DNA of 64,000 nucleotides from NCBI RefSeq assembly GCF_029433105.1, contig NZ_JARNTW010000019.1:1-64000 (forward strand), given 5' to 3'. A model generated the notes under the pieces. It saw nothing but the letters and a program-made list of their open reading frames with translations. It had not been told where the DNA came from and ran no database searches. Position 1 is the first letter of the stretch; each line of letters opens with the position of its first letter. Below, one piece after another: positions 53,166 through 61,439 of this stretch. Made by a program: the position numbers and the translations under genes. Source of the stretch: Runella sp. MFBS21. Lineage in GTDB: Bacteria; Bacteroidota; Bacteroidia; Cytophagales; Spirosomataceae.

Positions 53166-55706
53166 TTACTTTAAATTTTTCAATAATGCGTCTAAAGACA
53201 CCATATCACCTATAAGTACTTCGCGCGCTTTACTGCCTTCAAATGCCCCTACTACCCCAGCTGCTTCTAGCTGATCCATGATACGGCCGGCTCGATTGTA
53301 ACCAAGTTTGAGTTTTCGTTGGATAAGCGATGTACTTCCTTGCTGACTAATCACTATCACCCGCGCGGCTTCATCAAACATGGGGTCGCGGTCGGCCAAA
53401 TCTACGCTTTCACGCTCATTGTCATCTTCATCTCCACTAAACTCAGGCAAGTGATAAGCAGAAGGATAGCCACGTTGATTTCCAATAAAATCACAGACTT
53501 CGTCGATTTCGTCGGTATCGGCAAAAGCACATTGCAGACGAATCATATCCGACCCCATCGAAAGCAGCATATCTCCCATACCTACAAGCTGCTCCGCACC
53601 TCCCGTATCTAGGATAGTACGCGAGTCGATTTTGGATGTAACCCTGAATGACAATCGCGCCGGAAAGTTTGCTTTAATCAAACCGGTGATGACATTGACC
53701 GAAGGGCGCTGCGTAGCCACCACTAAGTGAATCCCAATCGCTCGTGCCAACTGCGCCAAACGCGCAATAGGCTGCTCTACTTCCTTACCAGCAGTCATCA
53801 TCAAATCGGCCAACTCATCTATTACCAACACAATATAAGGCAAAAAGCGGTGTCCGCGTTCAGGATTCAACTGTCGCTGAATAAACTTAGCGTTGTATTC
53901 TTTGATATTTCTTACGCCTCCGTCTTTGAGCAAATCGTAGCGATTGTCCATCTCAATACAAAGTGAATTGAGGGTGTAAACCACTTTTTTGGTATCGGTA
54001 ATAATCGCCTCTTCACTGTTGGGAAGCTTGGCCAAGAAGTGTCGTTCTATTTTGTTGAACAAAGTCAACTCCACCTTTTTGGGGTCTACCAACACAAATT
54101 TGAGCAGAGCGGGGTGTTTTTTATAAATCAAAGAAGCCAACAACACATTCAATCCCACCGACTTCCCTTGTCCTGTAGCTCCGGCCATAAGTAAGTGAGG
54201 CATCTTGGCTAAATCAGTAATAAACAATTCGTTGGAAATTGTTTTTCCTAAAGCAATCGGCAGCTCAAAGGTACTATCTTGGAATTTTTTACTTGCCAAA
54301 ACCGACCGAATCGAAACCATCTCGCGGTTTTTGTTGGGTAGCTCTATTCCGATGGTTCCCTTACCCGGCATAGGCGCAATAATCCGAATACCCAAAGCGG
54401 CCAAATTAAGCGCAATATCATCTTCTAATCCCTTGATTTTGGAAATACGTACCCCTACATCTGGTACAATTTCATACAACGTAACCGTGGGGCCAATCGT
54501 AGCTTTGATACTTGCAATCCCGATTCCGAAATGCCCCAAAGTTTCGACGATTCTATCTTTGTTGGATTCCAGCTCTTCGGCGGTTACTTTAGAATTACTT
54601 TCGCCTCGATTGTGCAACAAATCAATAGTAGGATATTGATAATTGCCCAACTCAAGGGTAGGGTCATAAGGCCCATGAAGCGCCAATAGCTCGTTGGCAG
54701 CTTGCTCGGCATCCACAAACGGAACTACCGGGATTTTGGTCGTTGTTCCTGAAATAGGGGGAATATTTATTTCTTCTTCGGCAGAGGCTTTTATTTCTTC
54801 GGCATTTTCTACAATCAGCGTCAAATTGGGTGCTTGCGGCTTCGGAGCAGGCTTTACACTAGTATTGCTATTCAATTCCACCGTTTTGGCATTATTTTCT
54901 TCTGCCTCAAGTGCTTTTTCTTTTACCGAATTTTCAACGGATGTTTTTACTTTAGAAGAAGGTTCTTCGGTAGTTTCTTGTTTGTCTTCTTCCAATACCA
55001 CCTCTATATCTGGTGGAGCCACTTTCCTTTTAATAGGATTATTGAAATACTGGCCCAATTCTTCTAAAGAATCAACCCCATGAACATACACCAAAATCAC
55101 CGCTAGGAGTCCAATCACCACAAAAATCCCTCCCCAACCAATGTAATGGTCAAACATAAGATTGATTTCATAGCCGATTCCCCCGCACAAATAGCTGAGG
55201 GAACGAGCCAAATCAGCTTGTACTACAAAAAAGCCAAAAAACATCCCCAGCCAAGCGATGTAAACTAGTGTGATTTGAGTAGTACGTTTTAGTGGCAATA
55301 TTTCGTAATTGAGAGCAATCTTCCACCCAATCAGAAAAAGTAAAAAAGGAAATCCAAGGGCCGCAATGCCAAACCATCGAAAAATGAAATAATGGGAAAG
55401 CACTAATCCAAAAAAGCCCATGATGTTTTGGGTTTCGCGGACTGGGACTCTGAGTTTAGTAGTAAAAGCCGAATCTACTACGCTTTGGTCAGCAGCCCCC
55501 GTAAACAAATACCATATAAAAGCCCCCATCATATAAAGAGACAACATTACTAATACCCATCCCCACATTTTGCGATTACGCGGATCAGAGGAGAATCCAC
55601 CGAGAGGATTTTTTTCCGGTCTGGAATCGGAGGTATTGCTAGTCGCATTGGTATTTTTACGCTCGCGCTTGGAAGAGGGCGTTGACGGAATAACATTTCT
55701 AGCCAT
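53166..55706 (-). CDS. ftsK: DNA translocase FtsK
   Basis: 846 residues. Four membrane segments in the first 220 residues, a charged linker rich in Glu (about 240-320), then the motor: LLMAGATGQGKSVGLNV (Walker A), YIVLVIDELADLMM (Walker B), VVATQRPSVNVITGLIKANFPARLSFRV and the gamma winged helix at the end (QRKLKLGYNRAGRIMDQLEAAGVVG). It pumps chromosome DNA at the septum and activates XerCD. Confidence 0.97.
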   Translation of the reverse strand: MARNVIPSTPSSKRERKNTNATSNTSDSRPEKNPLGGFSSDPRNRKMWGWVLVMLSLYMMGAFIWYLFTGAADQSVVDSAFTTKLRVPVRETQNIMGFFGLVLSHYFIFRWFGIAALGFPFLLFLIGWKIALNYEILPLKRTTQITLVYIAWLGMFFGFFVVQADLARSLSYLCGGIGYEINLMFDHYIGWGGIFVVIGLLAVILVYVHGVDSLEELGQYFNNPIKRKVAPPDIEVVLEEDKQETTEEPSSKVKTSVENSVKEKALEAEENNAKTVELNSNTSVKPAPKPQAPNLTLIVENAEEIKASAEEEINIPPISGTTTKIPVVPFVDAEQAANELLALHGPYDPTLELGNYQYPTIDLLHNRGESNSKVTAEELESNKDRIVETLGHFGIGIASIKATIGPTVTLYEIVPDVGVRISKIKGLEDDIALNLAALGIRIIAPMPGKGTIGIELPNKNREMVSIRSVLASKKFQDSTFELPIALGKTISNELFITDLAKMPHLLMAGATGQGKSVGLNVLLASLIYKKHPALLKFVLVDPKKVELTLFNKIERHFLAKLPNSEEAIITDTKKVVYTLNSLCIEMDNRYDLLKDGGVRNIKEYNAKFIQRQLNPERGHRFLPYIVLVIDELADLMMTAGKEVEQPIARLAQLARAIGIHLVVATQRPSVNVITGLIKANFPARLSFRVTSKIDSRTILDTGGAEQLVGMGDMLLSMGSDMIRLQCAFADTDEIDEVCDFIGNQRGYPSAYHLPEFSGDEDDNERESVDLADRDPMFDEAARVIVISQQGSTSLIQRKLKLGYNRAGRIMDQLEAAGVVGAFEGSKAREVLIGDMVSLDALLKNLK

Positions 55707-55868
55707 CGTTTAATCGTTATCGGTTGTTAATAGGCTGAGGAAAAGGCATTTTACTCATGAGCGTTTCATGGATAAAACACATAAGATTACTTTCTTCTTT
55801 TTCACAAAAGAGAAAGATACTTAAATATAGGATGTGCGAATGCACTTTTATGGGGTAAAAATGAAGCG

Positions 55869-56918
55869 CTATACTAAAGTTTTGCAAATCCGCTTTGCCA
55901 ATGCTGGGCCTTCATATATAAAACCTGTATATATCTGAACCAAACTAGCACCGGCTTCAAGTTTTTCGCGAGCTTCTTGGGGGGAAGAAATGCCACCCAC
56001 CCCAATCACAGGAAAAGCTCGACCAGACTTTTTGCAAATATAACGAATAACTTCCGTTGAACGATGCGTAAGTGGAGCTCCACTTAATCCACCCGCCCCA
56101 ATTTTTTTCACATAATCGCCGTCAGTCTGTAAGCCGTCGCGGCTAATTGTGGTATTTGTCGCAATTACGCCTGCGATTTGGGTGGTAGTCACAATCTCAA
56201 TAATATCGTCTAATTGGCTATTGGTGAGGTCGGGGGCAATCTTCAATAAAATAGGCTTGGGAGTAGCCGCCCCCATTTTCGCGGCCCATGCTTCGGCTCG
56301 TAGTTTGAGTGCCGCCAAAATTTTCATTAGTGGCTCTTTTTCCTGCAAGTCGCGTAAGCCAGGCGTATTGGGCGAACTTACATTGACTACAAAATAATCT
56401 ACCTCTTCATACAAAGCATCCAAGCTTTTGAGGTAATCGTCAAGGGCATTTTCGTTGGGAGTTAGTTTGTTTTTTCCAATATTCCCTCCAATCAAAATAT
56501 TGGTTTTGCGTTTGCGTAGGCGTTCTGCTGCAGCGGCAGCGCCTTTATTATTAAAGCCCATGCGATTGATAATCGCTCGGTCGGGTTTGAGGCGAAACAA
56601 GCGAGGCTTTTCGTTTCCGTCTTGAGGCAGAGGAGTGACCGTTCCGATTTCCACAAATCCAAAACCCAAAGCCGCCAATTCATCCACCAACTCGGCATTT
56701 TTATCAAAACCCGCTGCTAAGCCTACCGGGTTTTTAAATTTTAAGCCAAACACTTCCCGTTCTAAAGAGGGATGTTCATAGTTAAAAAGTTGTTGAGCTA
56801 AAAACGAAACGCCAGGAATCCTGAACAAAAACTTGAGGGTTCCGCATATGAAATGATGCACCTGCTCGGCATCAAAACGGAACAAAATCGGGAGGATGAG
56901 CCACTTATACATGGCCAC
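55869..56918 (-). CDS. pyrD: Dihydroorotate dehydrogenase (quinone), class 2
   Basis: 349 residues. N-terminal helices bind the membrane and quinone ([20 protein letters not shown]). FMN barrel: [61 protein letters not shown] with catalytic Ser, [24 protein letters not shown] and [30 protein letters not shown]. It oxidises dihydroorotate to orotate in pyrimidine synthesis. Met at 56912 is an alternative start. Confidence 0.96.
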   Translation of the reverse strand: MAMYKWLILPILFRFDAEQVHHFICGTLKFLFRIPGVSFLAQQLFNYEHPSLEREVFGLKFKNPVGLAAGFDKNAELVDELAALGFGFVEIGTVTPLPQDGNEKPRLFRLKPDRAIINRMGFNNKGAAAAAERLRKRKTNILIGGNIGKNKLTPNENALDDYLKSLDALYEEVDYFVVNVSSPNTPGLRDLQEKEPLMKILAALKLRAEAWAAKMGAATPKPILLKIAPDLTNSQLDDIIEIVTTTQIAGVIATNTTISRDGLQTDGDYVKKIGAGGLSGAPLTHRSTEVIRYICKKSGRAFPVIGVGGISSPQEAREKLEAGASLVQIYTGFIYEGPALAKRICKTLV

Positions 56919-56941
56919 AAAAGTAACAATAAAATGCCCTC

Positions 56942-58642
56942 TTAAAAAATTTGTTGACGATATGGAATATTGAATCTTATGCCAAAAGTAGCAGAAGTGG
57001 TATTCATATTTAAAGGTTCATAAGTACTTTCTTGGCGACGCACAAAGAAACGACCGTCAATAAATAGGTTGTGTTTGAGCATATACGACATCCGTAAATC
57101 GGCAAAGGTAGTTTCGACAGGGGTACCTTGCCCGATAAAATTACCGGTATCTCGTGGGCGATTATCTTCATAACTTCTCCAAATATTAGCTCCCCAATTG
57201 CGCCCATCGACGTCAAGCCCTTTTTTAGCTTTCACCAATGTCCCATAGACCGTCAGGCGCCGAGTAGGCTGATAGCGCGCAATACCTACCACCTCCCAAA
57301 AGTTGGCCGCCAAAGGATGCGCCAAAGGAAGATCAAAATGTACATAGTTGTTGAAGCCTGACTTGTGAGAATAAGTATAAGGGCGTGCGAGGTTGAGTTC
57401 GGTTTGTAAGTCTAAGTTTTTGACACCAAAGGCATCCACGTATTTGAGTCCCGCCTGAAACCCAAATTTTTTACCCCACGACCCTTTTTTGCCAAAGTAT
57501 TCGGAAGTTTTGAATTCATCCAACATAAATTGGCTATAAAACCCAAAGCGTTTGAGAAAATTCCAGCGGACATCAAAGCCTAGCATGGCATTGTCGGCAC
57601 TGCCTAGATAGGTTTCGAGATAGCGGTAAAAAATAATAGGATTGAGATAGTTTAGGTCAAATCCACCATTTTCACGACCAAATATTTCTGCCTCAAAAAT
57701 CCCTAAACTAAAGTTTTTGCCTAGGTTCATGCTTAAATGATGGATAGCGGCATACTTTTTATTGATGGGCTCATCGGGCGAACGACCAGGCTGATTGTAG
57801 AGCATATTCGCCCACAAATTGGTATATTGAAAACGCCCTAACTGCGTAGTCATTTTCAAAAATAAGTAAGGCGAACTCCAATCCGACAATAGCATAGAGC
57901 GGAATCCACTCCCTATAAAATTTCTATCGTGTCCAAATTGGATATTGATTTGTTTGATGGGATTAAACGTAATATACCCACGTGCCGAAATAAAATCGAC
58001 CCCATAAGTTCGTACACTTTTAACGAGACTTTCGCCAGGTACGACATAGAGTGGATAATTAAGGTATATCTCACGTACGTTGAGAGTATAGTCGCGCACA
58101 TACTTCCCAAACATCCCCTGTGTATCAGTCACATAAGTATAAAACCCCAATTTCTTACCAATCAATCCTCTTAATTCGACGCCACGGGCTGTGAGCCATA
58201 AATAATCTTTGGAACTATTTTCAGTGCCCAAAATAAGGTGTGTTACTGGGCTAAGATGAAGGTCAAAGTTTTTGTTTTGGACATAATAAAAATCCGATGG
58301 TTTTTGATAAAAACGTTTCAGTAATCGCTTCTGACTCATCGGCGTTCGGTCGGCTGACCACTCCCAACTATCTTGACGGAGGTATTCGATGTTGAAAAAG
58401 TCGGTATCATTGAGTGGCATCGTGCGGTCGGCCATGATACTATCCAACAAACCAATGATTGCTTTACGCTCAAATGGTTTTACGCCAATGTGAAAATCTT
58501 CGCTAAGCTTTCCGCGACGAATTTCCAAACGATCTATTAAGTGATAATAATCATCATTGAGTGGGGCATATTGCGACTGTCCTACCGCACTTTGCAGCAC
58601 CACAAAACAATATATAAGGGTAACGTAAAGTCTAAATTGCAT
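56942..58642 (-). CDS. RemB/Wzi-like outer-membrane protein
   Basis: 566 residues from ATG 58642; an ATG at 58666 adds eight. Signal peptide [20 protein letters not shown]. The rest is a beta-barrel pattern with [32 protein letters not shown] and [19 protein letters not shown], seen in capsule-assembly Wzi and gliding-motility RemB proteins. The end [12 protein letters not shown] is a terminal aromatic. Capsule handling or surface adhesion is inferred. Confidence 0.65.
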   Translation of the reverse strand: MQFRLYVTLIYCFVVLQSAVGQSQYAPLNDDYYHLIDRLEIRRGKLSEDFHIGVKPFERKAIIGLLDSIMADRTMPLNDTDFFNIEYLRQDSWEWSADRTPMSQKRLLKRFYQKPSDFYYVQNKNFDLHLSPVTHLILGTENSSKDYLWLTARGVELRGLIGKKLGFYTYVTDTQGMFGKYVRDYTLNVREIYLNYPLYVVPGESLVKSVRTYGVDFISARGYITFNPIKQINIQFGHDRNFIGSGFRSMLLSDWSSPYLFLKMTTQLGRFQYTNLWANMLYNQPGRSPDEPINKKYAAIHHLSMNLGKNFSLGIFEAEIFGRENGGFDLNYLNPIIFYRYLETYLGSADNAMLGFDVRWNFLKRFGFYSQFMLDEFKTSEYFGKKGSWGKKFGFQAGLKYVDAFGVKNLDLQTELNLARPYTYSHKSGFNNYVHFDLPLAHPLAANFWEVVGIARYQPTRRLTVYGTLVKAKKGLDVDGRNWGANIWRSYEDNRPRDTGNFIGQGTPVETTFADLRMSYMLKHNLFIDGRFFVRRQESTYEPLNMNTTSATFGIRFNIPYRQQIF

Positions 58643-58756
58643 AGTATTTATATATGACTTGAGCAAATTAAGCTAATTTTGTCAATCAAAATGGTTTATG
58701 GTAATACCGTTTGGTCTGGCAAAATTGTCAACACTCTAATAAAATAGATTATTCTC

Positions 58757-59914
58757 TTGAGTAAGTCTTCCAACACAGTTTATTTTCCTAACCTCAATGG
58801 CGTGCGTTTTATTGCGGCCTTCTCGGTTTTGATTCATCACATTGAGCAAGTAAAAGAGGTGTTCAAAATTCCGCATTTTTATGATAACCACCTCATAAAA
58901 AGTATGGGAAAATTAGGGGTGGATTTATTTTTCGTTTTAAGTGGGTTTTTGATTACCTATCTTTTACTTCACGAAAAGGGGCGGTTTGGGAAGATTAACA
59001 CCCGCGATTTTTATATCAGGCGCATCCTCAGAATATGGCCGCTGTACTTCCTAATCGTATTGCTTGCCTTTTTTGTGTTTCCTCATATTCCCTTTTTTGT
59101 ACCACCAAACAACGAGATTTCGTTTATGTCCGAAAACTTCTATCGGCGACTATCACTTTTCTTGTTGGTACTACCCAATATTGGTTTTATTCTCTACAAT
59201 TCACCCTATCTAGCCGCTCAAACCTGGTCTATCGGCGTCGAAGAGCAGTTTTATTACCTTTGGCCGTGGATTATCAAAAACTTCAGCTGGAAGCGACTCA
59301 TCATCACAGTTACCATTTTTTGCCTCGGCACTTTCTTTGTTTTTTATGTTTATTATGAGTGGATAGGTAACACCTACTATGCAAACAACGTGCCTGAAAT
59401 TGTGCGTTTCTTTTTTAGTCAGTTTCGTATCATTACGCTTATGACAGGAGGCGCGTGTGCGATGCTGGTTTATTACGATAAAAAGAAAGTATTAAACATC
59501 CTCTTCCGCAAAGATGTGCAGATGGTAGTCTATGCTGTGCTAGTGATTTGTTTGGCAACTGGCTTTCATATCAACCACATCAACCTAGAGTTTTATGGCT
59601 TATTTTTTGGATTTTTTATCCTGAATGTCTCCAGCAACCCACGCTCTATTGTCAATCTTGAATACCCGTGGATTTCGTATTTGGGTAAAATTTCGTACGG
59701 GGTTTATATCTATCAAACCGCCTTTATTGTATTTGGTGTGCATTTGATTCAGTGGGTATTTGGCAAAGATTTGTCCACTTGGAGTTTCAATCTGCTGCTT
59801 TATCCGTTGGCTACCGGGCTTACTATTTTGGTAGCGGGGCTTTCTTATCGGTATTTTGAAAAACCATTTCTTGACTTCAAAAATCGTTTTAGTCGCCATT
59901 CAACGGGTCGATGA
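58757..59914 (+). CDS. Acyltransferase family 3 protein (OafA/YrhL-like)
   Basis: 385 residues beginning at a TTG (SKSSNTVYFPN); no ATG is close enough to serve. About ten membrane segments. Family marks: LNGVRFIAAFSVLIHHIEQV with the catalytic-type His, KLGVDLFFVLSGFLITYLLL, RIWPLYFLIVLLA, QTWSIGVEEQFYYLWPW and SYLGKISYGVYIYQ. Such enzymes acetylate surface polysaccharides or lipids. The polysaccharide deacetylase gene overlaps its end by 15 bases on the other strand. Confidence 0.9.
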   Translation: MSKSSNTVYFPNLNGVRFIAAFSVLIHHIEQVKEVFKIPHFYDNHLIKSMGKLGVDLFFVLSGFLITYLLLHEKGRFGKINTRDFYIRRILRIWPLYFLIVLLAFFVFPHIPFFVPPNNEISFMSENFYRRLSLFLLVLPNIGFILYNSPYLAAQTWSIGVEEQFYYLWPWIIKNFSWKRLIITVTIFCLGTFFVFYVYYEWIGNTYYANNVPEIVRFFFSQFRIITLMTGGACAMLVYYDKKKVLNILFRKDVQMVVYAVLVICLATGFHINHINLEFYGLFFGFFILNVSSNPRSIVNLEYPWISYLGKISYGVYIYQTAFIVFGVHLIQWVFGKDLSTWSFNLLLYPLATGLTILVAGLSYRYFEKPFLDFKNRFSRHSTGR

Positions 59915-60709
59915 TAAACGTACCAACTCAGCCATCGTATAGGTTTTAAGCCCCAACTTACGGCTCTCGGCCAGTATATATTCTAATTTTTTGACATCAA
60001 AACCATAAGGCTCATCTGAAGCGTCAAACAAAGGGCGATGCCCCATCAACATGAGTACGGTATTGGTATTTTTGGCCCGAATCAGGCCATCACGTAGCTG
60101 TGCGTCGGTGATATGAGTCAATTGGTCAATCAAGAGCGAATGCACCGTAGGGTCGGGTTGGTCAAAATGATAGTAAATTTCATCCATTGCAAACACACTC
60201 CTTTTGAGCGTAAAATAAGGAAGCACGCGCTCTGTCATGGATACATCCCGTAGAAGTATGAAATAATCACGCAGCAACCGCTGATCGGTAAACCAAGTTT
60301 GCTGCCCGCCCACGTGTGCAAAAGTGACGGGTCGAAATCCCGCTTTTTGCATCGAAACTACCTCTGCCTCTACTTCATTTTTAAAAAAAGCATCCAACGA
60401 GCCGCTCCCTCGCCAATAATCCAACACTCGGATATGCGCTGCTCCGTGCGCTCCTATCTCGTGCCCGTCGCTTTCCAGCTCATGAAGCCACTGAATTTCT
60501 TGGGGCGACAAGCTATCAAACTGAGTCACATAAAAGGTAACATGAGCGTCGTATTTTTTGAGCAAGGGCCGTAGCTGCATCCATTCTTTGAGGTAGCGGT
60601 CGTCTAACGAAAATGCAATTCCAGCAGGATGCTTCTCTCCTTTTTTTTGGCAACCTATTGTTCCCAAAAACCCAATTAACAGTAAAAGGATAATGTTTTT
60701 GTTTTTCAA
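59900..60709 (-). CDS. Polysaccharide deacetylase (NodB-like) lipoprotein
   Basis: 269 residues. Signal with lipobox FLGTIGC, Cys20. The NodB-like fold shows AFSLDDRYLKEWMQLRPLLKKYDAHVTFYVTQF, in which the usual metal Asp is at the SLDD site, HELESDGHEIGAHGAAHI with the metal His pair, and FAHVGG. It removes acyl groups from a polysaccharide or peptidoglycan in the periplasm. It is convergent with the acyltransferase gene and divergent from upp. Confidence 0.85.
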   Translation of the reverse strand: MKNKNIILLLLIGFLGTIGCQKKGEKHPAGIAFSLDDRYLKEWMQLRPLLKKYDAHVTFYVTQFDSLSPQEIQWLHELESDGHEIGAHGAAHIRVLDYWRGSGSLDAFFKNEVEAEVVSMQKAGFRPVTFAHVGGQQTWFTDQRLLRDYFILLRDVSMTERVLPYFTLKRSVFAMDEIYYHFDQPDPTVHSLLIDQLTHITDAQLRDGLIRAKNTNTVLMLMGHRPLFDASDEPYGFDVKKLEYILAESRKLGLKTYTMAELVRLSSTR

Positions 60710-60735
60710 AGAATGAGTTCGTATTATCGTTGCTA

Positions 60736-60743
60736 CAAATGTA
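60736..60743 (-). promoter_or_regulatory. Candidate minus-7 box for the deacetylase gene
   Basis: On the minus strand TACATTTG matches TAnnTTTG, 27 bases before the ATG. A TTTG 12 bases upstream is too close for a standard minus-33 box. Confidence 0.35.
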
Positions 60744-60773
60744 ACGTCCTAAACGCAAACTACCCACTTTCTT

Positions 60774-61418
60774 ATGTTTGTCCTTACTCAACAAGCTTCT
60801 ATTGCTAATCATTTTTTGGCCGAACTCCGCGACGTCAACATCCAACAAGACAGAATGCGGTTTCGTCGTAATTTAGAAAGAGTGGGAGAACTATTGGCGT
60901 ACGAAATCTCCAAATCTTTGCCTTATCGCCCGGCAAGTGTCACCACACCCCTCGGAAAATCAGACACACGCCTCTTGCGTCAACCTCCCGTATTGGCTAC
61001 TATTCTGAGAGCGAGCTTGCCTTTTCACCAAGGTTTCTTACATTTTTTTGACCATGCGGATAGCGCTTTCATCGGCGCTTATCGAGGACACCATATTGGA
61101 GATGACGATTTTGAGGTTGAAATGGACTACATTACCGCCCCCGACCTCCACGAACGAACCTTGATTTTGATGGACCCCATGCTTGCCACAGGTCGTTCAA
61201 TTGAGAAAGTTTATCATGCTTTGTTACGATTTGGCATTCCGGCCCAAACCCACATCGCTGCCGTTATTGCAAGTCCTGAAGGTGTAGGTTATCTCCAAAA
61301 ACGTATGCCCGAATGTCGCTTATGGATAGGAGCAGTAGACGAAAAGCTCGACCCACACTACTATATTGTCCCTGGACTGGGCGACGCCGGTGACTTATCG
61401 TTTGGAGCTAAGTTGTAG
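60774..61418 (+). CDS. upp: Uracil phosphoribosyltransferase
   Basis: 214 residues. PRPP loop LILMDPMLATGRS (130-142), with RDVNIQQDRMRFRRNLERVGELLAYE, PVLATILRASLPFHQGFLHFF, and GLGDAGDLSFGAKL at the end, all typical of UPRTase. It makes UMP from uracil and PRPP for pyrimidine salvage, and sits about 4 kb from pyrD. The sensor kinase gene starts 21 bases downstream. Confidence 0.93.
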   Translation: MFVLTQQASIANHFLAELRDVNIQQDRMRFRRNLERVGELLAYEISKSLPYRPASVTTPLGKSDTRLLRQPPVLATILRASLPFHQGFLHFFDHADSAFIGAYRGHHIGDDDFEVEMDYITAPDLHERTLILMDPMLATGRSIEKVYHALLRFGIPAQTHIAAVIASPEGVGYLQKRMPECRLWIGAVDEKLDPHYYIVPGLGDAGDLSFGAKL

Positions 61419-61439
61419 AAATGCCCAACCAACCTTCTA